In this document: one piece after another, positions 55,526 to 64,000 of the stretch | How positions within the stretch are numbered: position 1 is the stretch's first letter | Layout of the letters: every line of letters begins with the position of its first letter | Source of the DNA: Echinarachnius parma | Lineage: Eukaryota > Echinodermata > Echinoidea > Clypeasteroida > Echinarachniidae | Length of the DNA: 64,000 nucleotides | Direction: 5' to 3' | NCBI GenBank assembly: GCA_037951105.1 | Contig: JBAMJV010008303.1 | Coordinates: forward strand, 91,001-155,000 | Translations under genes and position numbers: made by a program | Notes under the pieces: model-generated | Told to the model about the DNA's origin: nothing | Database searches by the model: none | Seen by the model: only the letters and a program-made list of their open reading frames with translations

Positions 55526-58500
55526 GCCATTTTAAAGGTTTTTATTCGGCAGATGCAGGTGAAGAAATTCACCAGTCATATTAGCCATGTCTCTGTTCAA
55601 ACTCAACAAAATATAATAATACTTATTTGTACACGGAATGTTACATTTCAACTCCCATACATTAAAAACAGTATTCTTTGAATTCAGGTAGCAAATTTAA
55701 AAGATTGAAGGTGACGTATCTGAGGTTATGTTCGGTTGCTAACCACTACCCCAATAAACGATTTACAAATAACTTAAATTTTGTCGCAAGCTCCAGAACT
55801 TAACATTGTTAGCCCACTTGTAAGTAATTGCATGTATTAACTACAGGAATAGGAACATTGAATTAAATAAGTTAATATAAAGGAAATTGGTCACTTTTAA
55901 ACCGAACGTTTTCCCTTTTCTGCGAAAAAAACCCAACAAACTAAATCTCTGGTCACTTGCTATTTCGTTTCCATTTGTCATTATCTCGTATTTCTTTTAT
56001 TTTCACCTTGTCCCAAACAAACTTTTGGCTGCCTGAATGATTTACAAAAGCTGGAATTATCTGAAGACAGATTTATGATTTTTTTTCCTTCAATATTTGT
56101 AAACAACTTTATAAAGGACTTTAGTAACGTGTATGCAGGTAGAATATAATAAATGTTGTCTTGTTTTCTTTAGGTTGTCTGAGCAACGTAGGCATTTTCT
56201 TATGTAACTGTGAGCAACAAATTGCATTTATTTGAATTATTTAAATTAGATCAAATCAAATCAAATCAAATAAAATCAAATCAAATCAAATCAAATAGAC
56301 ACAAATTAATGTTGAGATTTCAGAGGCGACAATTCAACTACCTTCAAATAACAAATGCTACAGAAAAAATAACATACCTATCTACTGAACACATTTGAAA
56401 CCACTTTCAAATGCACAAATGAAGTGTATAAATAATCTTTAAATGTTACAAAGTGTAAAGATTTATGGTTACATACAGTATTCTGGACTATTTACAGTGC
56501 ACTATGTACAATATAATATAAACTGTCAATATTTCTTGCACGAATAAGGAACACAATTTAAATACGCAGTCATCATGTTGAATAAAAAGTCAATTATTTG
56601 CTGGGTTTGTTAAATACTGTAAATAACGTGGACATATATTAAACAACAGAAGAAGATCAAGGATGTCACATTACAATGTTTTGGTTTGTACATTTGTATA
56701 TACACTTCCAAAACATAATGGCTGGTATTTCGATAGCATGATTTGACTTTATCTAGATTAAAGTGTGGACTAAGTGTAGACTCACCTTCGGCTAACTTGT
56801 CTAATTTTAGACAGGCTTAAAATGTAGTATTCTGGTTGCTTAGTCTTAGCCCTGAACTATGCATAAGCATTGAGCGAAGTCTAGAAAGATTAACTCTAGT
56901 CACATCAATCAGAATATAAACAGGTTATGTGTAGACTTAGTCTAGAGCTGTTGACCAAGTGTTGAATACTAAGTTCACAGTTAGCCTAAGTCTAGATGAA
57001 GTAAAACCACTCTATCGGAATAACCACCCAATGCACTGTTGATCCCCTATACTTATAATATACTCAATATACTCAAGTATAATCCTACTTTACCAATGAC
57101 CACTGCCTACTAAAAAATAACATTATGAACATGTCTATATGTACTCATTATTTCATTTTGCAACCTCAACCATGAACTAATCCACAGACATATGTAAATG
57201 CATTACCATTAATATATGTATCTAACATCAAATCATCTTCATAAATGCTTGTAATTATTGTCTCAAATATCAAATATTTTTGTACACTATATAGTATATA
57301 AGCTTGAGACACATCCTATTTACAATGTACAGTTAATTATTGAAACAAAGCTAAAATTGTTTTTTTGTTTGCACATCCAATCATCAGCAGGAACAGTTGT
57401 ATGACAGCAAAATACATAATAATTTCATCATTTTCACCTCACAGAATTCTCAACAGGCAATTCGAACAAAACTTCTGAAATTAAACTACACTGCTACTCG
57501 GTTACTTAGAGAAAATAAAATAAAGAAATTGATAACAATCTGTTTTGAGCTTTTACCACAAAAAAAATTCTGTTCATTGATCCTTTGCATCTGTGGACCA
57601 AAAATATGATGGAAAATAAAGATACGGTGCTATACATTCTCAAAAAACATCAAGGAATATACCAAAATGGATTTCATATAATTATATATTTCACCAACGT
57701 CATCGTGAAGACCCACTTATCACATTAAAATATTGGCACGTAAAAACAAAACTGTTTACAGCAAGAAGGATACAAATCCTTCTGAATGTGTATACCAGTA
57801 CTGGAATGTTTGCAGAAGCCACTATAATGAGAGTCAAAAAGACGCTAACGCAATAGACTTTGTACAGCCTTGCCAACTCTGTGACAATCAGCAGATAAGT
57901 TGTCTAACTCCGAGACGAAGAGAATTAAAATTAAATTTGCACAAAATCGATACACATGGAATAGTCGTCTTTAAAGATTTGATTTAAATTCCAAATAACT
58001 TTTCTTCAGCAAAAAGGAATATTTTTGAGTAAAAAACAAACAAACTACTTTGCTTCTTAATCAATATAAGTGGACCGATAATCTGAGACAATGTAATAAA
58101 ATTCATACTGAAAAACATGCACAGTAAGATAGGTAACGCTTAGCTTAGAGTTTAGGCTCTTGTACCATGCAAATGTAAAGCATGGCTAGTGAAAAGAACA
58201 GCAAGAGGAAATAAACTCTTTCTCACAATAAATAAATAGGTCTTCTTTAAGACTATCATGATAAAACCTTTATATTGGCCAACCATGTAGCAGAAGCGAC
58301 ATAGAAATACCTCAAGAAATTTAAAAAAAAGTGAAAAAAAAAAGAGTCATTTGCAAAGATCATACCTCCACAATAGCTTTAACGTCTTAATGCACAAATC
58401 AGATATTCAAAGTGGTAGAGTAAGTTCAAAAATAAAGTTGGCGTGTATAAATGACAACTGAATTCCTTCTCACAAATATACATGGAAACAAATATATATC

Positions 58501-59759
58501 ATTTTTTTTCATCCATTTTTTGTCAATATTTTTGTATGAATTATAGTTAAGGTGTGATATTCAAACAAGGGGAGTGGGGGGACCAAACGGACTAGTACCT
58601 ATCTAAAGCTACGCTCTGCACATCCATCGACTCAAATCAAATATAACAATGTTTTTTGGAAGAGAATTTGTACCCAAATAGTTTGATTTTCATCTTATAC
58701 CTGCCACGTACTACATGTATGTTACATAATAACAAATGATCACGGAATCTCCATACATACCTACAAAGGAAGAGATGAAGTCATGCATCCTATAAGATGT
58801 GAATAATGCTGCACTAGACACAGGTAAAGTGCGACTGGTAGGAATAAATAGTCATAACTTAAACGATGAAGTATTAAAGAAATATACATATTGCCTCCTG
58901 CAACAATACAATATGCCCTATAAATCGTTGCACGAACATGCCCGGTTAGTCTTCCCGAAAGAACCTGCACCTTCTCTCCGTCTCCCTTGTCCGTTAGACT
59001 TCGGCCAACAATAAATAGTATGCTCCTTCTCCGTGCAGCTAATCAAGTCATGCATCGGTACGTGTGCAATCGCTACGGTTACCAGCGATCCGATCGTCAA
59101 AGTTCACCTCCAGTTTGCGCTTCCACCTCATCGAAATTGCTACACACAACAGCTAATGTCATTAGTTTCTCGCTTGCTGGCTCTCTACTCGCAAAATGAT
59201 TTGTAAACGAAGCAACGACACAAAGGCTTTTAAAGTAACTGATTGTAACACACTTTGGCATAATTCCAACTTCAGGAATCATTGTATTTGTTACCCCTCA
59301 GCTATTCAAACAGATAAAGAGCAACAACAGCAACAACAACAAAAGCTCGCACCCAATCAGCAACTCTCATTTCTCCTTCATGATTTCGCCATCCATGCAA
59401 CAAATCACACTTTGTTTGCACATGAACTTATTTGAGAACAAAGTAACAAAGTCACCTTGAACGATTAAACACTAATGAGCAACAAAGGTATCTATGGCAA
59501 GCCATGCATTTTTTTAAACATTCTACTAAAAGCCATGTGCTCTTCATTCTCACTCAATAAGGTCCAAAATTCAAATTCTGCCCTCAGGTGGTCAAAAAGC
59601 CACCATGAATGAGAAACATTGCCGAGCAACAAGCAGATAAATCTATGAAAAGCCAATTGTGCGTCAATCACTATGACAAGCCATGTGTGCTAGCTTTACT
59701 CCCTACGATAAGGTGTACAACTGGAAAGTCGCCCTCTGTTGTTTGGTGATGGGGCAGTC
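55526..59759 (-). other. AT-rich; may include the tomosyn 3' UTR
   Basis: No gene is supported on either strand. (AAATC)n is at 56243-56296 and a (CAA)n run at 59322-59345. Tomosyn transcripts would end somewhere here on the minus strand; I cannot place the polyadenylation site. Confidence 0.35.
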
Positions 59760-59897
59760 TCAGAACTGGTACCACTTCTTGTCCTTGTACTTCTGCATGA
59801 TTTGGTTAGCCGCCTGCTGGAAGTTCTCAGCGTTGGCCATCATCTGTGCCGTCCTCTCCTCCAACTCGCTCAGCTTCGAACCCCTCTCGTACAGGGC
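59760..59897 (-). CDS. STXBP5: Tomosyn last exon (R-SNARE motif)
   Basis: Acceptor cctcttttcag, 45 codons from ALYERGSK to WYQF plus TGA. Confidence 0.93.
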   Translation of the reverse strand, partial: ALYERGSKLSELEERTAQMMANAENFQQAANQIMQKYKDKKWYQF

Positions 59898-62462
59898 CTG
59901 AAAAGAGGTTAAAGGTTAGGAATTAGAGGTTAAAGATCACTCAGTATCTAGGTCTGAACAGGGGTAAAATTAATGATTTGCTCAGTCGCCTACAGGAAGT
60001 TCTCAGCATTGGCCATCATCCGTGTCGTCCTCTCCTCCAACTCACTCAGCTTCAAACTCCTCTCATAAAGGGCCTGAAAAGGGGGTAAAGGTCAGAGATA
60101 CGAGGAAAGAGGTCAAAGGTCATTCAATGGCTAGGCTGAACTGGGTAAAATTCATTATTTGGTTAGTTGCCTGCTGGAAGTTTTTAACGTTGGCCATGAT
60201 TTGCGCAGTCCCCTCCTCAAGCTCACTCAGCTTCGAACCATTCTCTTTAAAAGGGTTAAAGGTCAGATATAAGAGATAAGAGGTAAACGGCCACTCATTT
60301 TCTTGGTTTGAACAAGGAATTTTAGTTGATTTGGCCGTCATCGGCGCTGTCATCTCCTCAGAACTGCCCTGCTTTGAACCCCTCTCATATAGGGCCTGCA
60401 ACAGAGTCAAAGGTCAGAAACTGGATGTCCCAAGTCCAAGGTCAGGGTCAAACATCAAAGGTCACTTGCTTTCTGGCCCCTCTTGTATAATTAAATATAT
60501 TCTCTCAACATGTTATAGAGAAATACACCCTACACAACTGCCATCAGATAAGAGGTTTGAAGGTCAAAGGTTATATGTAAGAGGTCATTCAAGTTTTTGA
60601 CCCTTACTTATCATGGTCTGTAATGGAAATTAAAACTTGCTAACATAAAGTTTGAGGTTTAACAGAGGTCAAGATTATATTTAGCTTATTATTATCACTA
60701 GTATCCTTTCATTCAACTGTAATATACAAAATATAAAACATACATGCGACACTTCATCATTACATAAACATGGCGTGCCCTTAGTAGTGGCCCTGGTGCT
60801 AATGGTCACCATAAATTTTATTTGGACACTAACAACTCTTGTATTAGTCACCACATTTAGGATCTGCAACACTAAACTCTATGGTGGGAGTCTATTGAAT
60901 GAATTATATTGGCTGCCTGAAAGAAAAGCTTAAAGGGATCTAGTAACTTTGTTGACAAGTGCAAAAAGTGATGAGTGATTAATACAATATGTACTGGTGT
61001 GATCTGATATATCCACAATGTAATGTGTGAACATTTCACGTTAATTGGATGTTTTTTGGCCGAGAAATGAGCAAAAATGCCAAGTGATATTCACTAACTC
61101 ATTGCACTTACTTTGTACACGGCTTAAATTATCCCGTAGACAGTTTAAAATCTGAAAACTTCAATCTTAAATATCTTTTGAACAAAATGGAAATTTGAAA
61201 AACTGAAACCTGTCCCGTGCTTTTATTGTTAATAAGAATATGACAAGGTATGAGAGAAGCACTAGAGTTCCAATTAAGTTATGAGGCTTTGGACAATGTT
61301 ACTAAATCCCTTTAAAGCTGCGTTTCCATTAGAGCAAATTTCCGCGGCAAATTTTTTTTTTCGCAGCGAATTATTGAAAAAATCGGTCTGAGGAGCGATT
61401 AAAATAATTCGCTTGCAAATATTCGCCATGTAATAAGAATAATATATATGAATAATATATGAATAACACTGATTTGGTCCGTGTGAATGTTCGCGGCGGA
61501 AATTCGCAGCGGAAATTCGCTCTAATGGGAACGCAGCTTAAGGGAGAGCTCTGATGAGCAATCGCTTCTTGTGTACAAAATTAAGGAAATACATGAGGAA
61601 TGAGAGAGAGAACTTACGATGCGAGCCTTGGCAACCTCTCCCATTGCTCCTCCTGCCTGGCCTCTCACTCCCTCTAGTCCCCCGGTCCCTGGAATGTGCC
61701 TGGCAACGCTTTTTGAAGGCTTGCCTGCCGTCTCACCGACTGCCAGGAAGAAATACAAATACAAACATCAAATGTCAAATATCAGTTTATTAATACCACT
61801 CACAGTAGGGTTTAGTACAAATTTTAATAGGCTTAGGTCGATGAAGACAATTTATTAAACCTGTTACCTACTAGATCTTGCAATATCCATACAGTTAATA
61901 AAGGACCCACCAAGTTCCTGTAGGCAATGGGTTAATTTCAGTATAAAAAAACAGCAACATATTTTAAGGGCTCGCCTGCCATCTCATCAACTGCAGGGTA
62001 AAAAATATAAATACACTTTTACATTAAATATCAATAGCCTTCACTCAACAATCTAATAAAACTAAAAGGAGGCTTTACTATAAAATGAAGATGATTCAAT
62101 TTCAGTATTAAAAAACAACACATTTTGAAGGCTTGCCTGCCATCTCGCCAACAGCCAGGTAGAAATACAAATATAATAACGTACAGGTACATTGGATATC
62201 AATACCATTTTAGGGTCAGATTTAATCAACATTTAAACAGGTTCAACTAATTCTCTTCTCTTGCCATTTGATTTAGCAATTTTGGTTCAATATACATTCC
62301 CATCCTGTAGAACCATAAGCCGCTTTGGGATACTCACATAGTTCTTCCCTGTCTAGCGCTCCTCCACCCCCTCCGAATAGACCCTTGAAGAAGCCTTTAC
62401 TGGGAGCTTCAGGAGTGTTAACAGGTAAGAACAGATCACCTAGCATGTCGTGAAGGTTCTCG
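59760..62462 (-). CDS. STXBP5: Tomosyn (syntaxin-binding protein 5 family), C-terminal three exons
   Basis: Exons 62462-62338, 61739-61618 and 59897-59760 join in phase (E-E-L-[F]-G-E; A-R-I-A-L-Y) to the last 127 residues. The first has 'LFLPVNTPEAPSKGFFKGLF' and 'DREEL'; the second 'SVARHIPGTGGLEGVRGQAG'; the last is the R-SNARE coiled coil with the central-layer Arg in LSELEERT, ending KYKDKKWYQF. These closely match the C-terminus of tomosyns as I know them. Tomosyn binds syntaxin/SNAP-25 through this motif and restrains vesicle fusion. The full protein is over 1000 residues; the WD40 part lies beyond the window. Whether it is closer to STXBP5 or STXBP5L cannot be told. Confidence 0.93.
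59971..60080 (-). pseudogene. Tandem copy a of the tomosyn SNARE exon (truncated but open)
   Basis: The acceptor (ccccttttcag) is intact and in phase. It reads ALYERSLKLSELEERTTRMM then ANAENFL and stops at TAG, giving a SNARE motif cut to 27 residues. It could be an alternative last exon or a relic. Confidence 0.75.
60150..60257 (-). pseudogene. Tandem copy b of the tomosyn SNARE exon
   Basis: Reads GSKLSELEEGTAQIMANVKN then FQQATNQIM. The 5' end (acceptor and ALYER) is eroded and the central Arg is Gly. Confidence 0.8.
60318..60402 (-). pseudogene. Tandem copy c of the tomosyn SNARE exon
   Basis: Acceptor ctctgttgcag and ALYERGSK are intact, but the heptad sequence has been lost (QGSSEEMTAPMTAK). 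Confidence 0.8.
60930..61315. mobile_element. TTAA-flanked MITE family A, copy 5 (in a tomosyn intron)
   Basis: 386 bp from TTAAAGGGATCTAGTAAC to gttactaaatccctttaa, with the interior inverted relative to 17436. Confidence 0.78.
61312..61541. mobile_element. Second TTAA MITE family, abutting family A
   Basis: Ends AGCTGCGTTTCCATTAGAGC and its inverse (gctctaatgggaacgcagct) are flanked by TTAA. The left TTAA is shared with the preceding element, so one inserted at the border of the other. Confidence 0.75.
61618..61739 (-). CDS. STXBP5: Tomosyn penultimate exon
   Basis: Acceptor tcttcctggcag, donor GTAAGT; phase 1 in, 0 out. Confidence 0.92.
61960..62175 (-). pseudogene. Two short copies of the tomosyn penultimate exon 5' end
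   Basis: 'gctcgcctgccatctcatca' with gcaggg (61973) and 'gcttgcctgccatctcgcc' with caggtagaaatac (62132) copy the acceptor and first ten codons seen at 61718-61756. The rest of the exon is absent. Confidence 0.65.
62338..62462 (-). CDS. STXBP5: Tomosyn antepenultimate exon
   Basis: Acceptor tctattctattccag, donor GTGAGT; phase 2 in, 1 out. Confidence 0.92.
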
Positions 62463-62555
62463 CTGGAATAGAATAGAGAAAATTGCTTTAATAAAAGTAA
62501 TAATTATGATAATAACAAGAAAATATTAATGATAATAACAAGCATGAACGTAGAG

Positions 62556-63706
62556 AAAACAAAAAGAAAAGAAAAGAAAGAGAAAGAGGATGAGGGAGAG
62601 GATAAGGGGGAAGATAAAGAAGATCATGAAGGAAATAAGAATGAAAAGGAGGAGGAGGAAGAAGAGGAGGAGGAGGAGGAAGAAGAAGTAGAGGAGGAAG
62701 AAGAGGAGGAGGAAGAAGAGGAGGAAGAAGAGGAGGAAGAAGAAAAGGAGGAAGAAGTGGAGGAGGAAGAAGAGGAGGAAGATGAAGAGGAGGAAGAAGA
62801 AGAGGAGGAAGAAGAAGAGGAGGTAGAAGAAAAGGAGGAAGAAGTGGAGGAGGAAGAAGAGGAGGAAGATGAAGAGGAGGAAGAAGAAGAGGAGGAAGAA
62901 GAAGAGGAGGTAGAAGAAAAGGAGGAAGAAGTGGAGGAGGAAGAAGAGGAGGAAGATGAAGAGGAGGAAGAAGAAGAGGATGAAGAAGTGGAGGAGGAAG
63001 AAGAGGAGGAAGATGAAGAGGAGGAAGAAGAAGAGGAGGAAGAAAAGGAGGAAGAAGAGGAGGAAGATGAAGAGGAGGAAGAAGAAGAGGAGGAAGAAGA
63101 AAAGGAGGAAGAAGTGGAGGAGGAAGAAGAGGAGGAAGATGAAGAGGAGGAAGAAGAAGAGGAGGAAGAAGTGGAGGAGGAAGAAGAGGAGGAAGATGAA
63201 GAGGAGGAAGAAGAAGAGGAGGAAGAAGAAGAGGAGGTAGAAGAAGAGGAGGTAGAAGAAGAGAAAGAGGAGGAGGAAGAAGTGGAGGAAGAAGAAGAGG
63301 AGGAAGAAGAAGATGAGGAAGAAGAAGAGGAGGAAGAAGAAGAGGAGGTAGAAGAAGAGAAAGAGGAGGAGGAAGAAGTGGAGGAAGAAGAAGAGGAGGA
63401 AGAAGAAGATGAGGAAGAAGAAGAGGAGGAAAAAGAAGAGGAGGTAGAAGAAGAGGAGGAAGAAGAAGAGAAAGAGGAGGAGGAAGAAGTGGAGGAAGAA
63501 GAAGAGGAGGAAGAAGAAGAGGAGGTAGAAGAAGAGGAGGAAGAAGAAGAGAAAGAGGAGGAGGAAGAAGTGGAGGAAGAAGAAGAGGAGGAAGAAGAAG
63601 ATGAGGAAGAAGAAGAGGAGGAAGAAGAAGAGAAAGAGGAGGAGGAGGAAGATGTGGAGGAAGATGAGGAGGATCAGGAGGAAAAGGACAAAGAGGAGAA
63701 GAATTA
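62556..63706. repeat. 1.15-kb polypurine (GAA/GAG)n tract
   Basis: Almost every base on the plus strand is A or G, with isolated T (gtgg, gatg, gtag). Higher-order repeats of 60-110 bases are visible (…gaagtggaggaggaagaagaggaggaagatgaa…). The poly-Glu and poly-Pro/Leu frames are artefacts. It lies in the tomosyn intron. Confidence 0.95.
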
Positions 63707-64000
63707 GTATGTGTAAGAGAATAAGGAGAGAATAAGCAGAAAACTAAAACAAAAATGAGATCATGAAAATAACTAGAAATTGCGCGCTCGGCGGGTCGCG
63801 CAGCCGAGCACATGTATCCCCCGAACCAATTGCATTGCACTTTTGTGGGTTGTAATATTGTGAACTGAACAAGTTTGGTGGTGTACGTTGCTCTACTAGG
63901 CTGGCAGTAGCCTTTGGGCAAGGCCTCGCGCGCTGTTTGTCCTCCGAGCAGGGTCTGATTAATAGAAAAGGCGATGTGCGCTTACAGCAGTGATCGCTGG
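63707..64000. other. Non-coding; no gene seen
   Basis: Includes a CpG-rich stretch 'gcgcgctcggcgggtcgcgc' at 63782. No tomosyn exon is recognisable before the window ends. Confidence 0.35.

Larger units (their letters stand above)
60100..60570. repeat. AGGTCA-type repeats between SNARE exon copies
   Basis: Each copy is followed by 'ggtcaaaggtca' or 'ttaaaggtcag' variants (60072-60120, 60255-60262, 60409-60415, 60456-60465, 60560-60570). The duplicated unit therefore included intron sequence. Confidence 0.55.

Noticed and set aside
57733-57987. 84-codon cysteine-containing frame
   Set aside because: It has no ATG start (opens with TTG), no splice context and no family resemblance.
62488-63921. 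Long frames of poly-Glu (plus) and Pro/Leu (minus)
   Set aside because: They are translations of a polypurine repeat within a tomosyn intron, with no domain, splice or start support.

Overview
This is eukaryotic DNA: GT-AG introns, spliced multi-exon genes, abundant non-autonomous transposons, a tRNA-derived SINE and long microsatellites. A vertebrate-type Toll-like receptor with an intronless coding region, a BIR-BIR-RING IAP, tomosyn and an orphan rhodopsin-class GPCR together suggest a marine invertebrate, plausibly an echinoderm or other invertebrate deuterostome. The phylum is inferred, not shown.

Layout. At 1-2400 lies repeat DNA, including a possible 2-kb element bounded by 17-bp inverted termini. 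At 2480-5932 (-) is an intact Toll-like receptor with an unusual 15-copy 18-residue tandem repeat between signal peptide and leucine-rich repeats. From 6000 to 14000 there is no convincing gene, but many MITEs and inverted-repeat elements. At 14120-15797 (+) is a two-exon gene for a secreted or type I membrane protein with N-glycosylation-rich 20-residue repeats. From 16000 to 24600 is a mobile-element field: three adjacent TTAA-flanked MITEs, a nested element dense in AP-1-type heptamers, and a 390-bp (GTTC)n array. At 24629-29805 (+) is a six-exon orphan class A GPCR. At 33183-36533 (-) is a four-exon IAP with an in-frame poly-Asp microsatellite. A large direct duplication follows (36321-43017 and 43109-49277), carrying a truncated BIR exon, SINE copies, two dead Tc1/mariner-type transposons and two copy-specific insertions with empty sites in the other copy. 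49300-59700 is AT-rich, with diverged tandem repeats and no convincing gene. 59760-62462 (-) is the 3' end of tomosyn (STXBP5 family), followed by a 1.1-kb polypurine tract in its next intron.

The recurring signal is exon-scale tandem duplication. In the GPCR (exon 2 and last exon), the IAP (second exon and RING exon) and tomosyn (SNARE exon, and part of the preceding one), decayed copies of single exons lie beside the functional exon, mostly about 140-215 bp apart. Two relics keep a 3' splice site in the right phase and could act as alternative last exons. The TLR and the orphan membrane protein carry shorter in-frame tandem expansions (54 and about 60 bp).

The genes do not form an operon or obvious pathway. 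The TLR and IAP are innate-immunity and cell-death genes, the GPCR is a membrane receptor, and tomosyn regulates SNARE-mediated secretion. Exon boundaries come from reading frames, splice-site consensus and family resemblance, without transcripts.
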